Source: Chloroflexaceae bacterium UBA1466 | Lineage (GTDB): Bacteria > Chloroflexota > Chloroflexia > Chloroflexales > Chloroflexaceae | Direction: 5' to 3' | DNA length: 6,940 bases | NCBI GenBank assembly: GCA_002325605.1 | Contig: DCSM01000145.1 | Span: 15,264-22,203 of the forward strand | Shown here: positions 1-5,736 of the stretch, piece after piece | Position numbering within the stretch: the stretch's first letter is position 1 | Layout of the letters: every line of letters begins with the position of its first letter | Notes under the pieces: generated by a model | What the model was told of the DNA's origin: nothing | Seen by the model: only the letters and a program-made list of their open reading frames with translations | Databases searched by the model: none | Made by a program: the position numbers and the translations under genes

Positions 1-1109
1 GTACTGCTACTTCTACCCGTACTTCGACCATGACTCCCACGCCAACCAATACCCGTACCCCGACCAATACCCGCCCGCCGACCAATACCCCCACTGAAAC
101 ACCTACGCCCACCCCTACTAAAACCTTTGCCATTGGCCTCTGGTATGGTGATCAGCAACCGTTTGGGCAAAATGGGGTCCCGCAGAAGTGGTTTAATGTT
201 CTGGGTAAGCTCTCAATGCCTAATAAGGTCATCTCCTTAACCTATGCCCTTAACGCTGGGCCAGCTTTCCCGCTCAACGTTGGGCCAGGGAAACTTACGG
301 GATTCAAAGCGGGCTACCACCGCTTAGTCTCTTCTGGCGATTTTAACATTGAGATCGACCACGCAGATCTTCTTAGTGGTGAAAATACAGTTACGCTTAC
401 AGCAACAGATGAGTTTAGTACCACGATTACAAAGAATGTTTCTCTGCTCTATACCAAAGGAGTCTCCCCAACCTTGCCCTATACCATTGACTGGAGCAAA
501 GTTATAACCATTAGCGATGTTGCACAAGTGGTTGACGGCCTCTGGACCATTGAAGGCAATAGCATTCGGCCTGTTGAAACAGGCTATGATCGCTTAGTTG
601 CGCTAGGCGACATGGCTTGGTCTAATTATGAAGTAACGGTTCCCTTGACAATCAACCAATATAAACTCAATTCAACAGCAAGTGGTTTTGCGTTAATTGG
701 GGTTATCATGCGTTGGCAAGGACATTATCAAGAAAAAGGGGCCAACGAACAGCCCAGAATTGGGTGGATGAATGCGGGTGCCTTGGGAATTTGGCAGAAG
801 GGAAGTGAAAAAGATGACTATCACCTCCGCATCTGGTGCTATGGCCCTGGCGAGGATAAGGTTGACCCGTCGGGCTATAAACTGCAAGAGGGAGTCAGTT
901 ATATCTTTAAGATGCGGGCCGAATCCTGCGCGGTCAAGTCGGGTTGTTATAGTCTGAAGGTTTGGGAAGCTGGCACTCCAGAGCCGACGGATTGGCTCAT
1001 CACCTATAGCAGCCCAAGTAGCAGAGGCAATAAAAATGGTTCCGTTGTCCTTGTAACGCACTATGCCGACGTTAGTTTCGGCCCCGTGAGTGTTACGCCG
1101 CTTCCCTAA
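1..1109 (+). CDS. Large exported protein, C-terminal part: Thr/Pro linker, Ig-like domain and ConA-like domain (5' end outside window)
   Basis: The frame is open to the left edge (first whole codon at base 3), so the ATG at 30 lies inside a Thr/Pro linker and is not the true start. Order: linker with TPTNTR-type repeats (to about 125); a beta-rich Ig-like domain (about 126-455) beginning LWYGDQQPFGQNG and containing FNIEIDHADL and NTVTLTATDEFS; then a larger beta domain (about 477-1103) with DVAQVVDGLW, GYDRLVALGDMAW, VIMRWQGHY, QPRIGW, YSLKVWEAGTPEP and a final VSFGPVSVTPLP. The last domain resembles concanavalin-A-like/LamG sandwiches in large surface proteins of Chloroflexota; this is pattern recognition, not a search. 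Two Cys (ESCAVKSGC) could form a disulfide. Likely role is extracellular binding, probably of carbohydrate or the cell surface. The N-terminal catalytic or binding part, if any, and the signal peptide are outside the window. Stop TAA is 38 bases before the next gene. Confidence 0.85.
   Translation, partial: TATSTRTSTMTPTPTNTRTPTNTRPPTNTPTETPTPTPTKTFAIGLWYGDQQPFGQNGVPQKWFNVLGKLSMPNKVISLTYALNAGPAFPLNVGPGKLTGFKAGYHRLVSSGDFNIEIDHADLLSGENTVTLTATDEFSTTITKNVSLLYTKGVSPTLPYTIDWSKVITISDVAQVVDGLWTIEGNSIRPVETGYDRLVALGDMAWSNYEVTVPLTINQYKLNSTASGFALIGVIMRWQGHYQEKGANEQPRIGWMNAGALGIWQKGSEKDDYHLRIWCYGPGEDKVDPSGYKLQEGVSYIFKMRAESCAVKSGCYSLKVWEAGTPEPTDWLITYSSPSSRGNKNGSVVLVTHYADVSFGPVSVTPLP
42..95 (+). repeat. Three tandem 18-base units coding Thr/Pro linker
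   Basis: Units at 42-59, 60-77 and 78-95 share the core CCGACCAATACCC and encode PTNTRT, PTNTRP and PTNTPT. They are in frame with the partial gene and form a flexible, probably extracellular spacer. The repeat may continue left of the window, because the upstream codons also read T-x-T-x. Such linkers can change length by slippage or recombination. Confidence 0.75.
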
Positions 1110-1133
1110 TGGAAAAATCTTGACAATAATCCT

Positions 1134-1143
1134 AGAAGGAAAG
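1134..1143 (+). promoter_or_regulatory. Ribosome binding site of the twin-propeller lipoprotein
   Basis: The purine run AGAAGGAAAG contains AAGGA (1136-1140) seven bases before the ATG at 1148. It fixes this ATG as the start, and the first residues then form a proper signal peptide. Confidence 0.7.
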
Positions 1144-1147
1144 AAAG

Positions 1148-3676
1148 ATGTTCCAACAACTTACACGCTCGATCATCGCCCTAAGTATTGCCCTTCTTTT
1201 GCTTATGGGCTGTGGGCCTTCAACCAACCCTACCCCTTCAACCTCCCAAGAGGTGGGGAAAGCTCAAACGGAGGCCTCCTTTACCACCCAAGTGCTGGCC
1301 AAGGCCCCTTCGCCCACGACTAAAGCTTTGTACCCAAAGGTGATTCCTTCACCCTCGCCCCTTCCTTCTTCGCCCCCGCCTATCTCTCCTTCCCAAACCA
1401 TCGTTTGGAAGCACCTTTCTAGTGCCAAGGGTGATTTGAAGGTAGCTGGGCCCAAAGAACAGACCGCTTCTCTCGTTTTCGACCTAGATAAAGATGGAAG
1501 TAACGATCTTCTGCTTGGCGGGCGCAGACTTCCACCTGCTTTGACCTGGTATCGGCGAACTAAAACAGGTTGGACATCTTATATCATTGAGAAAGAGACC
1601 CTTAGCATTGAAGCAGGTGGAACATTCTACGATATTGATGGCGACGGTGATCTTGACGTGGTAATGGGGGAAGATTATTCGGGAAACAAAGTTTATTGGT
1701 GGGAAAATCCCTATCCCAATTATGATCCCCAAACGCCTTGGAAGCGGCATAGCATCAAAACCAGTGGTGCAAATATGCACCACGACCTGCTTTTTGGTGA
1801 TTTCAATGGCGATGGCCACGCCGAACTCGTTTTTTGGAATCAGAAAGCTCGGCAACTTTTCCTGGCTTCCATTCCGCCTGACCCGCGCAATGCACCTTCT
1901 TGGCCCCTGACCGTGATCTTCACGGCCCCGACGGAGAAGTATGAAGGTTTGGCCCAAGCTGACATTGACGGTGATGGGAAGGTCGACCTTCTAGCCGCAG
2001 GTTTGTGGTTTAAGCATGTAGAAGGTACAAAGTATATCTCAAATACGATAGCTTCCCAAATTTCCTTTACCCGTGTAGCAGCGGGCCAACTTATTGAGGG
2101 TGGAGCGCCCGAAGTTCTCTTTGCCCCTGGCGACCTGGTTGGCCGGCTGCTGCTCTATACTTGGACAAACAACAAATGGGCAAGCCGCGATCTGCTGGGC
2201 CAAAATGTTGATCATGGCCATAGTTTGGAAGTTGCTGACCTCAATAATGATGGGCATCTCGACATTTTCTGTGCTGAAATGCGCCTTAGTGGAAGCAATC
2301 CCGCTTCTAAAATGTGGATTTTACTTGGTGATGGCCAAGGAAACTTTACTAAAACAGCAGTTGCCGAAGGGTATGACAACCACGAATCGCGGCTGGCTGA
2401 TCTTGATGGAGATGGCCGAATTGACATCCTTGGTAAACCATACAACTACCAAACTCCGCGTTTAGACATCTGGCTTAACACTAACTCTCCTGTCGCAACA
2501 CCTGCTAAGTCTGTCGCAACACCTGCTAAACCTGTTGCAACACCTGCTAAACCTGTCGCAACACCTGTGCAGCCTATCACGCATTCTGTCCCGTTATCAA
2601 CTACAATTCTCTCCCTTGATAGCTGGAAACGAATTGTCCTTGATGAAAAGAAACCTTGGGGAGCGGTCTTCATTACTGCCGCCGATTTGAACGGTGATAA
2701 GCACCAAGATGTTATCAGCGGGGGCTGGTGGTATCAGAATCCAGGGAACGCAGAAGGTAGATGGGTAAGGCATTTTATCGGTGATCCCCTTTACAATCTG
2801 GCAGCGGTCTCCGATTTTGACCGTGATGGCGCTCTGGATATTTTGGGCACAAAGGGCAAAGGTGCTGATGTAAATGCCAATTTTGTCTGGGCAAAGAATG
2901 ATGGGAAAGGCCGTTTCACAATCCTTGATAATATTGAGCCTGCCAAAGGTGATTTTCTTCAGGGAGTAGCAATTTCTCAAAGCTCTAGCGGTACAGATAT
3001 TGCTCTCTCTTGGCACGTGAGCGGTAAAGGAGTACAACTCCTGACTGCGCCGTTTAATCCAACTCAAGGCCAATGGCGCTGGAGTTTATTGCATCCCTTC
3101 GCGCAAGATGAAGCCCTCAGCATTGGCGATCTTAACCGTGATGGGAAGAAGGATTTACTCCTTGGCACAACTTGGCTCCAGAATAACGGAATTGGGATTT
3201 CTTGGACCTTACGAACCCTTTTTGCGACAAAAGATGCGCCAGATCGCAACCGTTTAGCAGACCTTAACGGAGATGGGCGCTTGGATGCCGTGGTTGGTTA
3301 TGAGGCGGTTAGTAAGCCAGGGAAGTTAGCTTGGTATGAGCAAGGAGAGGTTGCAACGGCTCCTTGGGTGGAACACCTTATTGCTACCGTTGTAGGGCCA
3401 ATGAGCCTTGATGTGGCCGACCTTGACCACGATGGAGATTTGGATGTGGTCGTCGGGGAACACAACCTTAGTACACCTGCAAAGGCCGGTTTGTTTCTCT
3501 TTGAAAATGCGGATGGGAAGGGGGAAACCTGGATCAAGCATACGGTCTTCGTTGGTGATGAGCATCATGATGGCGCACAATTAGTAGACATTGATAGCGA
3601 CGGTGATCTGGACATTCTCTCCCTTGGCTGGGGGCATGGGAAAGTTCTCCTCTACGAGAATTTGGCCATTAAGTAG
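1148..3676 (+). CDS. Lipoprotein with two FG-GAP/VCBS beta-propellers
   Basis: 842 residues. The signal peptide is Lys-free with one Arg, then IIALSIALLLLMGC, a lipobox with lipidated Cys22. A Pro/Ser/Thr stalk runs to about residue 82. Calcium-loop motifs of the DxDxDGxxD type start at residues 112, 162, 218, 272, 364 and 418, then at 513, 556, 661, 705, 758 and 814. They recur about every 50 residues, with one gap in each half (near 313 and 609) where a blade-like segment lacks the acidic loop. This fits two seven-bladed propellers, about 83-445 and 488-842, joined by the repeat linker at 448-475. FG-GAP/VCBS propellers are known in integrin-like and bacterial surface proteins and usually bind ligands; some belong to polysaccharide-acting enzymes. 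No catalytic site is recognisable. It follows the ConA-like gene by 38 bases and precedes the TIM-barrel lipoprotein by 23, so co-transcription is likely. The lipoprotein and propeller calls are firm; the ligand is unknown. Confidence 0.92.
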   Translation: MFQQLTRSIIALSIALLLLMGCGPSTNPTPSTSQEVGKAQTEASFTTQVLAKAPSPTTKALYPKVIPSPSPLPSSPPPISPSQTIVWKHLSSAKGDLKVAGPKEQTASLVFDLDKDGSNDLLLGGRRLPPALTWYRRTKTGWTSYIIEKETLSIEAGGTFYDIDGDGDLDVVMGEDYSGNKVYWWENPYPNYDPQTPWKRHSIKTSGANMHHDLLFGDFNGDGHAELVFWNQKARQLFLASIPPDPRNAPSWPLTVIFTAPTEKYEGLAQADIDGDGKVDLLAAGLWFKHVEGTKYISNTIASQISFTRVAAGQLIEGGAPEVLFAPGDLVGRLLLYTWTNNKWASRDLLGQNVDHGHSLEVADLNNDGHLDIFCAEMRLSGSNPASKMWILLGDGQGNFTKTAVAEGYDNHESRLADLDGDGRIDILGKPYNYQTPRLDIWLNTNSPVATPAKSVATPAKPVATPAKPVATPVQPITHSVPLSTTILSLDSWKRIVLDEKKPWGAVFITAADLNGDKHQDVISGGWWYQNPGNAEGRWVRHFIGDPLYNLAAVSDFDRDGALDILGTKGKGADVNANFVWAKNDGKGRFTILDNIEPAKGDFLQGVAISQSSSGTDIALSWHVSGKGVQLLTAPFNPTQGQWRWSLLHPFAQDEALSIGDLNRDGKKDLLLGTTWLQNNGIGISWTLRTLFATKDAPDRNRLADLNGDGRLDAVVGYEAVSKPGKLAWYEQGEVATAPWVEHLIATVVGPMSLDVADLDHDGDLDVVVGEHNLSTPAKAGLFLFENADGKGETWIKHTVFVGDEHHDGAQLVDIDSDGDLDILSLGWGHGKVLLYENLAIK
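2489..2572 (+). repeat. Four tandem 21-base units coding the VATPAKP inter-propeller linker
   Basis: Units begin at 2489, 2510, 2531 and 2552 and encode PVATPAK, SVATPAK, PVATPAK and PVATPVQ. The first three differ at only a few bases; the last is diverged at its 3' end. The repeat lies exactly between the two propeller halves (residues 448-475), so it is a flexible hinge whose length could vary between strains without shifting the frame. Confidence 0.9.
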
Positions 3677-3678
3677 CC

Positions 3679-3697
3679 AAAGGGAAGGAAAGGGAAG
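3679..3697 (+). promoter_or_regulatory. Purine-rich ribosome binding site of the TIM-barrel lipoprotein
   Basis: A run of only A and G directly after the upstream stop holds AAGGGAAGG and AAAGGG. The last AAAGGG (3689-3694) is five bases before ATG 3700. This supports the start and strong translation in a polycistronic message. Confidence 0.7.
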
Positions 3698-3699
3698 CT

Positions 3700-4977
3700 A
3701 TGTTTAACCCACAAAGGTCTCTGCTTAAAGGCCTTGCCCTAGGCTTGTTTTTCTTGCTGACGGGCTGTGGGGGACAAGCTTCCCTCACACCTTCTACTTC
3801 CTCGGCGGCCACGGAGCTTACTTCTGCACCCGCTGCTGCTCTGTCTCCAAAACTTGCCCGCTCCCTCTTTCCCGTGGGAGTCTTTGAAGATGGGAACAAA
3901 ATCGGCGGGAAGCCCGAAAGGTTTGCAACAATGCTTTCAAACCTTCAAGCTTGGGGCTTAGATTCGGTGCTGGTAGCAAATACCTTTCTCCTGCGTGATA
4001 CGAAAATCCTCACCGTTTCAGACCACCAAAACTTTAATGTCTTTATGATGCCTGCGGGCGACCTCAACGCGCAATGGTGGCCTGCTAAAATTCCCGCTGA
4101 TCCCCAGCTTGCCCAGCAGCTTGCCCAGCAGCTTGTTGCAACCTTTGGGGCCCATCCCAGTCTAAAGGGCTACCTTGTGAAGGATGAGCCAAGTCGCCAA
4201 GATTTGCCAAAGGTCGCTTTGCTGACCAAAGCTTTGCAAGAGCTTGACCCTGCCCGGATCGCTACTTCAATCTTGGTTGGCGTTGATCGGGTGGAAGAGC
4301 TTTTTAATGCTTCCAAACCTGAGGTCATGCTTCTTGACATCTACCCCGTCGGCGCGAAGAATGCAATTGGCGACTTTCGGCTGACGGGTTTTGGGTATCG
4401 AGACCTTGACTTCGTCGCTTATCTTAGGCAAGTCGGGCGAAGTAGGCCCCCGAACGTTCCCCTTTGGGTGATCTTGCAAACTCACAGCTTTGCAGGCGGC
4501 CAGAACGGGCAATTTGCGCTGCGGGAGCCGCTTCCCGCTGAAGTACGGGCCCAACAATGGTTAGCGCTGGGCGAAGGGGCAACGGGGATTTTCTGGTTTG
4601 TCTACGGCTCGCAACAAGGCTGGCGCGGCTTGGTTGAGAACCCTGTGCTTGCTACGGAGATCACTACTTTGACCCAAAGGTTAAGACCCTTGCGGAAAAT
4701 TCTGCTCGGTTTGCAGAAAGAAAAAGTCGATCTTTTTCAGACCCATGAGGAACCTCAAGCCTACCTTAGCACGCTTACAGACGACAAAACAAAGAAGGTC
4801 TACCTTATCGTCGTTAATCGGGATTGCATGCAGCCTAAAGCCCTGAAAATCACTTCGACTCGCTTTAGGGGCCAACTCAAGGATCTGGAAACAGGTCAAA
4901 GCTCTCCTCTCAACACCCCGCTTGAGTTTCGCCCTGGAGATGGGAAGTTGTTTGAATTTCTTGGTACAAAAGAGTAA
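3700..4977 (+). CDS. Lipoprotein with glycoside-hydrolase-like TIM barrel
   Basis: 425 residues. Signal peptide MFNPQRSLLKGLALGLFFLLTGC with lipobox Cys23, then a Ser/Thr/Ala stalk to about residue 50. The body (about 55-335) has the order expected of a TIM-barrel hydrolase: LFPVGVFEDG at strand 1, GLDSVLVAN, FNVFMMPAGD, GYLVKDEP (157-164) at the likely acid/base position (Glu163), VMLLDIYPV (209-217), VPLWVILQTH (253-262), and VRAQQWLALGEGATGIFWFVYG (282-303). A small C-terminal beta domain (about 345-422, with KVYLIVVNRD) resembles those following glycosidase barrels. From the DEP motif and the GA-GI-F-F-Y strand I infer a relative of glycoside hydrolases in the GH42/GH5-like barrel group; the exact family and substrate are unknown. 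No clear second catalytic Glu is seen: Gln260 ends the strand where one might be expected. It probably acts outside the membrane on a sugar polymer, together with the propeller lipoprotein. Confidence 0.88.
   Translation: MFNPQRSLLKGLALGLFFLLTGCGGQASLTPSTSSAATELTSAPAAALSPKLARSLFPVGVFEDGNKIGGKPERFATMLSNLQAWGLDSVLVANTFLLRDTKILTVSDHQNFNVFMMPAGDLNAQWWPAKIPADPQLAQQLAQQLVATFGAHPSLKGYLVKDEPSRQDLPKVALLTKALQELDPARIATSILVGVDRVEELFNASKPEVMLLDIYPVGAKNAIGDFRLTGFGYRDLDFVAYLRQVGRSRPPNVPLWVILQTHSFAGGQNGQFALREPLPAEVRAQQWLALGEGATGIFWFVYGSQQGWRGLVENPVLATEITTLTQRLRPLRKILLGLQKEKVDLFQTHEEPQAYLSTLTDDKTKKVYLIVVNRDCMQPKALKITSTRFRGQLKDLETGQSSPLNTPLEFRPGDGKLFEFLGTKE
4105..4135 (+). repeat. Short 12-base tandem repeat coding QLAQ
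   Basis: CAGCTTGCCCAG occurs at 4105-4116 and 4117-4128, followed by a partial third copy (CAGCTTG). It encodes QLAQQLAQQLV within a helix just before the GYLVKDEP strand. Adding a unit would lengthen this helix by about one turn. Confidence 0.7.
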
Positions 4978-5029
4978 CCAATTAGTTGGAGGAGGAGAAG
5001 GAAGTTTCAAATTCTGGCGGAATTCTATG

Positions 5030-5034
5030 AAAGG
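5030..5034 (+). promoter_or_regulatory. Ribosome binding site that decides the start of the small lipoprotein
   Basis: AAAGG lies seven bases before ATG 5042. An earlier in-frame ATG at 5027 has only GGCGG (5016-5020) near it, and the strong purine tract at 4988-5004 is 22 bases away, too far for ordinary use. The choice of 5042 is therefore likely but not certain. Confidence 0.5.
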
Positions 5035-5041
5035 TAAAGCT

Positions 5042-5638
5042 ATGTGCTATTCAACTAAGCGTAAGTCGCGGTGCTTTTTGGCCCCCCTTCTAACTGGCCT
5101 CTTGCTCTTCCTGCCCGCTTGCGGGAATCAACCCCCAACCTCGGCGCTCCCTTCGGCCCTCCCCAAAAAGCCCTCTGCTGACCCAGGGGTTGATCCTATC
5201 GCAGCCGAGGAAGATCGAATAATGGCCACCCTAGGGCAGGAGTGGAAGATCGCTGCTTCTGGGGACTTCAATGACGATGGTCTTCATGAGGTTGTAGCCT
5301 ACAAACCCTTTACGACCAAGACTACCTTGAGCGACTCAACCTACCCCTTTATCATCACTGAAGTTCAAGTTATGCAAGAAAAAGAGGCCCAAGTCATCAC
5401 GCTGGTCAGCGTTTCCCTTGAAGAGATCAAAGTTCCTGGGAAAACCTTAGTCGATTTCGCGCTTGCAACACCGCCCCCTGGGGCCTTTAAGCTGCGGGTG
5501 GACGAAAAGCAAGAACCACGCTTAGACTTACTCCCGCTTGATAGCAAAGGGCAACCTTATCCCCAAGCCTTAGGAATCTATTGGAATAGTGAGCAAAAGA
5601 TCTATCAGTTACTTGACCCTGGGCAGAAGTTACCCTAA
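5042..5638 (+). CDS. Small lipoprotein of unknown function with one calcium-loop motif
   Basis: 198 residues from ATG 5042; an in-frame ATG at 5027 would add five residues (MKGKA). The N-terminus is a lipoprotein signal: basic KRKSR, a hydrophobic core LAPLLTGLLLFLPAC, lipobox Cys27, then a Pro/Ser-rich stalk to about residue 50. The mature part has EEDRIMATLGQEWKIAASGDFNDDGLHEVVAYKP; DFNDDGLHE (75-83) matches the loop of one FG-GAP/VCBS blade. The rest is mixed beta-type sequence (FIITEVQVMQ, AQVITLVSVSL, KTLVDFALATPPPGAFKLRVDE, ALGIYWNSEQKIYQLLD) that I do not recognise. The length is too short for a full propeller. It follows the TIM-barrel gene by 64 bases and is followed by the hairpin repeat, so it looks like the last gene of the lipoprotein group. 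A role as an accessory surface protein is only inference. Confidence 0.82.
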   Translation: MCYSTKRKSRCFLAPLLTGLLLFLPACGNQPPTSALPSALPKKPSADPGVDPIAAEEDRIMATLGQEWKIAASGDFNDDGLHEVVAYKPFTTKTTLSDSTYPFIITEVQVMQEKEAQVITLVSVSLEEIKVPGKTLVDFALATPPPGAFKLRVDEKQEPRLDLLPLDSKGQPYPQALGIYWNSEQKIYQLLDPGQKLP

Positions 5639-5647
5639 GGGCAGTAG

Positions 5648-5715
5648 ACGGTAGGCTAGGCAGTTTGCCCGTCCTTTCAACTACGGTAGGATGGGCAGCT
5701 TGCCCGTCCTTTCAA
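5648..5715 (+). repeat. Two 33-base direct repeats in tandem, each hairpin-forming
   Basis: Copies at 5648-5680 and 5683-5715 match at 30 of 33 bases (differences C/A, A/G and T/C) and are separated by two bases. Both contain TTGCCCGTCCTTTCAA. Each has inverted symmetry around GGCAG/TTGCC: copy 2 folds well, while copy 1 carries two mismatches in the stem. The form (short, palindromic, intergenic, duplicated) suggests a dispersed repeat of the REP type, but the rest of the genome is not visible. Confidence 0.85.
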
Positions 5716-5722
5716 GTTTTTC
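5688..5722 (+). terminator. Probable transcription terminator after the lipoprotein genes
   Basis: AGGATGGGC (5688-5696) pairs with GCCCGTCCT (5702-5710), giving a nine-pair stem with one G-U pair and the five-base loop AGCTT. It is followed by TTCAAGTTTTTC, which is T-rich but not an unbroken run. It lies 50 bases after the stop of the small lipoprotein and 27 bases before the sensor gene. The hairpin is certain as sequence; terminator function is moderately likely. Confidence 0.5.
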
Positions 5723-5736
5723 AGAAAGCCAAAAAG

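Noticed and set aside
1120..1125. TTGACA as a -35 promoter box before the 842-residue lipoprotein
   Set aside because: A -10 box at 17 bases would fall on the ribosome site and start codon, and no TATAAT-like sequence is there.
1090..1323. 77-codon + strand frame overlapping the start of the propeller lipoprotein
   Set aside because: It is out of frame with the lipoprotein signal peptide, overlaps two supported genes and has no ribosome site.
2446..3073. Open frames on the minus strand inside the propeller gene (also 1484-1957 and 3298-3580)
   Set aside because: They are opposite a gene with clear repeated domain motifs, show no recognisable protein features or start signals, and arise from its biased codon use.
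4979..4990. CCAA-TTAG-TTGG inverted repeat after the TIM-barrel gene as a terminator
   Set aside because: Only four weak pairs and no T run follows; the next gene is 64 bases away on the same strand.
4922..5026. Extending the small lipoprotein to an upstream ATG at 4922
   Set aside because: That start lies inside the TIM-barrel gene and would place 40 extra residues before a standard lipoprotein signal peptide.
5648..5715. The two 33-base repeats as a small CRISPR array
   Set aside because: Copies are separated by two bases, so there is no spacer, and no cas gene is near.
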